Positions 62,008-64,000 of a stretch of 64,000 nt of DNA are shown piece by piece. The notes below the pieces were generated by a model. That model searched no databases and was not told where the DNA came from. It saw nothing but the letters and a program-made list of their open reading frames with translations. Every line of letters starts with the position of its first letter. The stretch's first letter is position 1. Both the position numbers and the translations under genes were made by a program. This stretch comes from Streptomyces thinghirensis (lineage in GTDB: Bacteria; Actinomycetota; Actinomycetia; Streptomycetales; Streptomycetaceae), in NCBI GenBank assembly GCA_021502835.1, contig JAKFGP010000025.1, forward strand, positions 1 through 64,000, read 5' to 3'.

Positions 62008-62384
62008 CTAACGGCCTCGGACCGCGGGCGTCGGCCCCGGCCGCGCTCGTAGCGCCTGACTCGCCGGTAGCCGTGAGCTGCCCCTCGGCGTCAGCTCCAC
62101 CTGGTAGCTCCCCATCAGGCTCATCGTGTCGGGCACGCGCTCGAGCTCGAGGACCTCGACCTCCAGCGCCCAGCCCTCCTCCCGTCTGCTCGAAGGACGA
62201 CACCGTCTCGCGGTCATTCCGGTGAGCTCCGCGAGCTGGGCGCGCCGCAGCACCTCCATCGGCCGGGGCCGACGCGACTCCTGTGCACACCTGTGACTCT
62301 TGGGGCTTCTGTGGTTTTGTGTTCTGCGTGAACTCTGTTGTGAGCCTTGTGATTCGGACGTGTTGTTCGTGTTCGACGTGCCAC
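62008..62384 (-). CDS. gvpO: Gas vesicle protein GvpO
   Basis: First gene of the gvp operon. GTG 62384 directly follows GGGAGGGGAG; one missing base restores 'VATSNTNNTSESQGSQQSSR', a polar Asn/Ser/Gln-rich, unusually AT-rich N-terminus. The C-terminal GvpO domain reads 'PMEVLRRAQLAELTGMT', 'ETVSSFEQTEEGWALEVEVL' (restored), 'ELERVPDTMSLMGSYQVELT' and 'VRRYERG'. Ends TAG 62010-62008. GvpO is proposed to regulate or assist assembly. Confidence 0.88.
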
Positions 62385-62406
62385 CTCCCCTCCCGATGTG
62401 GACGCA

Positions 62407-62421
62407 GTTTGTTCGCCAAAC
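62407..62421. promoter_or_regulatory. Short inverted repeat upstream of gvpO
   Basis: 'gtttgttcgccaaac' has perfect 5-bp arms and a 5-base centre, about 10 bp upstream of the gvpO ribosome binding site. It may be an operator in the gvp leader or chance symmetry; no regulator gene is adjacent. Confidence 0.25.
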
Positions 62422-62488
62422 CTCCACGGGCGTGCGTATGCCACCCGCCGACGCCCGCCCGGCCCCGGGCCGGTTCGGCCGCGCGCGT

Positions 62489-63403
62489 TCAGCCGCCGCC
62501 GAGCAGGCCTCCAAGGCCCGGGCGCGGCTCAGTGATCCCGGCCCACGGCTGGGTGCGCGCCTGGTCGGCGGCGTCCGCGATCGTCCAGCAGCGGGCGTGC
62601 AACGCGGGGTCGTCCAGCTGGTCCAGGAGATGGGGGTGGCCACGGGCGCGCCGGGCAGGGCGCGGACGGTGAAGGGGGCGACGGCGGTCTGCGCGTAGGC
62701 GTTGCGCTGGATGTCGAGGTAGAGCCGGTCGCCGCGGTCCTTCTTGCGGGCGGCGGTGGTGAGCCGGTCGGGATGGGCCGCTGGCCAGGGTCGCGGCGAC
62801 GTCCGGGTGAACTTCCCGTACGTCGTCGAAGTCCTGATGGCCCTTCAGCGGCACGACGATGCTGCAGTCCCGCGACCCGGTGGTCGCGAGGGCCGAGGGC
62901 AGCTTCAGCTCGTCGAGCAGCTCGCCCAGCAGCCGGGCCGCCTCCCGTACCACCTCGAAGTCGTCACCGGCCGGGTCGAGGTCGAGGAACTCACCCGGAT
63001 ACGGCCGGTCCTACCCGGCCCGGGACAGCCAGCGGTGCAGGGTGAGCGCGGCCTGGTCGGCGAGGTAGAGGAGAGTTGGCGGAGTCGTCGCAGACGGTGT
63101 GGCAGACGGTGCCGCCCTCCTTGCCCACCTCGACTACGCGACCAGTCCAGTCCGGGTGGTGCTCGGGTGTTCTTCTGCATGAGCTCCGCGGCCGTCGAGC
63201 GCGTCCGGGTGCCGCTCAGCATCAGCAGGCGGCCCCGCAGGCACGGCAGCATGAACGGGGCGACGGCACGGTGGTGATCGACCAGATCACCCTTGGTGTA
63301 CTCCTGGGCGACCTCCCTGCGCCTTCGGGGAACAGCACCTTGTCCGGCCGGTGGACCTCCACGGTGTGCCGGCCGGCACAATCCGCGCGGCGCCACCGCT
63401 CAC
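62489..63403 (-). CDS. Stand-alone LigD-type primase-polymerase domain (NHEJ)
   Basis: About 305 residues from GTG 63403, which overlaps the stop of the preceding transketolase-like gene (GTGA). It matches the archaeo-eukaryotic-primase polymerase domain of LigD: 'TVEVHRPDKVLFPEG', 'YTKGDLVDHHRAVAPFMLPC', 'MQKNT', 'RLVFDLDPAGDDFEVVREAA' (the metal-binding DLDP, restored), 'LPSALATTGSR' and 'GHQDFDDV', ending 'GITEPRPGLGGLLGGG' at TGA 62489. No ligase or Ku is in the window. It should extend ends during nonhomologous end joining. Six indels. Confidence 0.85.
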
Positions 63404-64000
63404 GGGACGATCGCCTGCTCCACCAGCATCCGTACGGCGGCCTCGATGGACTCGGCGTCGATCCCGCGGCGTGCAGCCTCCTCGGCCGGGGTCGCGGAAC
63501 CCGGCATCGTGCCGACGGCGAGCCGGACCAGTCGGGGCACGGGCCGTCCGTCGCTGAACGCGTCGAGGACGGCGTCGCCGATGCCACCCTCCTGGTGGTG
63601 GTCCTCCACGGTCACCAGGCAGCCGGTGTCCTCGGCGGCCTCGCGCAGAGTGGCCCGGTCGACGGGCTTGACCGAGTACAGGTCGATCACCCGGACCGGA
63701 ATGCCGTCCTCGCCGAGGGCGTCGGCTGCGGCGGGCGCCTCGTGCAGGGTGACGCCGGCCGCGACGACGGTCAGCCGGTCGCGGTCGGAGGAGCGCGAGT
63801 ACCTTGCTGCCGCCGACGGGGAACTCCTCGTCGGGGCTGTAGATCACCTTGCTCTCGCCGCGCGAAGGTGCGCAGGTAGCGGATGCCCCTCCAGGCCGGC
63901 CATCTCGGCGACGAGGCGGGCGGTCTGGTTGGCGTCGCACGGGTAGAGCACGGTCGAGCCGTGGATGGCCCGCATCATCGCGAGGTCCTCCAGGCCCATC
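63400..64000 (-). CDS. Transketolase-family protein, C-terminal part (N-terminus beyond window)
   Basis: Runs in from the right edge and ends TGA 63402-63400. Recognised from 'GLEDLAMMRAIHGSTVLYPC', 'DANQTARLVAEMAGLEGIRY', 'VYSPDEEFPVGGSKVL' (approx.), 'GIPVRVIDLYSVKPVDRATL', 'LVTVEDHHQEGGIGDAVLDA' and 'AAVRMLVEQAIVP'. These are the pyrimidine-binding end and the C-terminal domain of a split or full transketolase. Exact sugar substrate cannot be read from this part. Its stop overlaps the start of the LigD-type gene, so the two are coupled. Two indels. Confidence 0.88.

Overview
The window is high-GC actinobacterial DNA (roughly 70% G+C by eye) and is most likely from Streptomyces or a close relative. 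Support comes from GTG/TTG starts with GGAGG-type ribosome binding sites, a complete gas vesicle locus in the gvpO-A-F-G-Y-Z-J-L-S-K order known from Streptomyces, an XRE/DUF5753 regulator beside a DUF574-type methyltransferase, narGHJI, a SigF/SigB-family sigma factor and a stand-alone LigD-type polymerase. Almost every long gene, including strongly conserved ones (narG, narI, gvpF, gvpL, the PKS genes), is broken by single-base indels or substitutions about every few hundred bases. I read these as consensus sequencing errors and give full-length genes with approximate ends, not dozens of pseudogenes.

Region 1 (1-21.8 kb) is part of a trans-AT polyketide/nonribosomal peptide cluster. On the minus strand are a PKS gene (10970 to 2376: DH, two near-identical ACPs, a third carrier-like domain, DH, KS, KR, ACP, non-elongating KS, carrier) and then an NRPS (C-A) running off the left edge. 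Divergently on the plus strand (12770-19965) is a second megasynthase: non-elongating KS, ACP, condensation domain, FkbH/HAD glyceryl-loading domain, ACP, thioester reductase. Its first third mirrors the end of the minus-strand PKS as a large inverted repeat. An Sfp-type phosphopantetheinyl transferase and about 1.1 kb of non-coding DNA lie between the two operons; an alpha/beta hydrolase follows the reductase. No AT domain is present, so malonyl units must be supplied in trans. The C-FkbH-ACP-reductase end suggests that an acyl chain is joined to carrier-bound glycerate and released reductively.

Region 2 (21.8-31.3 kb) holds a small membrane protein, an XRE regulator, a SAM-dependent methyltransferase, the respiratory nitrate reductase operon narGHJI and a convergent OsmC-like peroxidase. 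Region 3 (31.4-38.5 kb, minus strand) has a VWA/HExxH protein coupled to a MoxR-type ATPase, an APC transporter, a large membrane-anchored alkaline-phosphatase-superfamily protein and two small ORFs. Region 4 (38.6-46 kb) has two metallo-beta-lactamase-fold hydrolases, a DedA protein, an unrecognised stretch, a degenerate repeat block, a secreted membrane-anchored protein, a sigma factor and a remnant of a thiamine-diphosphate enzyme.

Region 5 (45.6-56.9 kb) contains an overlapping minus-strand operon (UvrA-like ABC ATPase, AraC regulator, VOC protein), small stress-type proteins (DUF2795, CBS pair, PfpI/DJ-1, DUF6158), an eRF1-like (baeRF/Vms1-type) protein convergent with an ABC-F ATPase, a PAP2-diacylglycerol kinase fusion, a methyltransferase and a hydrophobic peptide. 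Region 6 (56.9-62.4 kb) is the gas vesicle operon, transcribed right to left with mostly overlapping or closely abutting genes. Region 7 (62.5-64 kb) has a LigD-type polymerase coupled to the C-terminal end of a transketolase-family protein that continues beyond the window.
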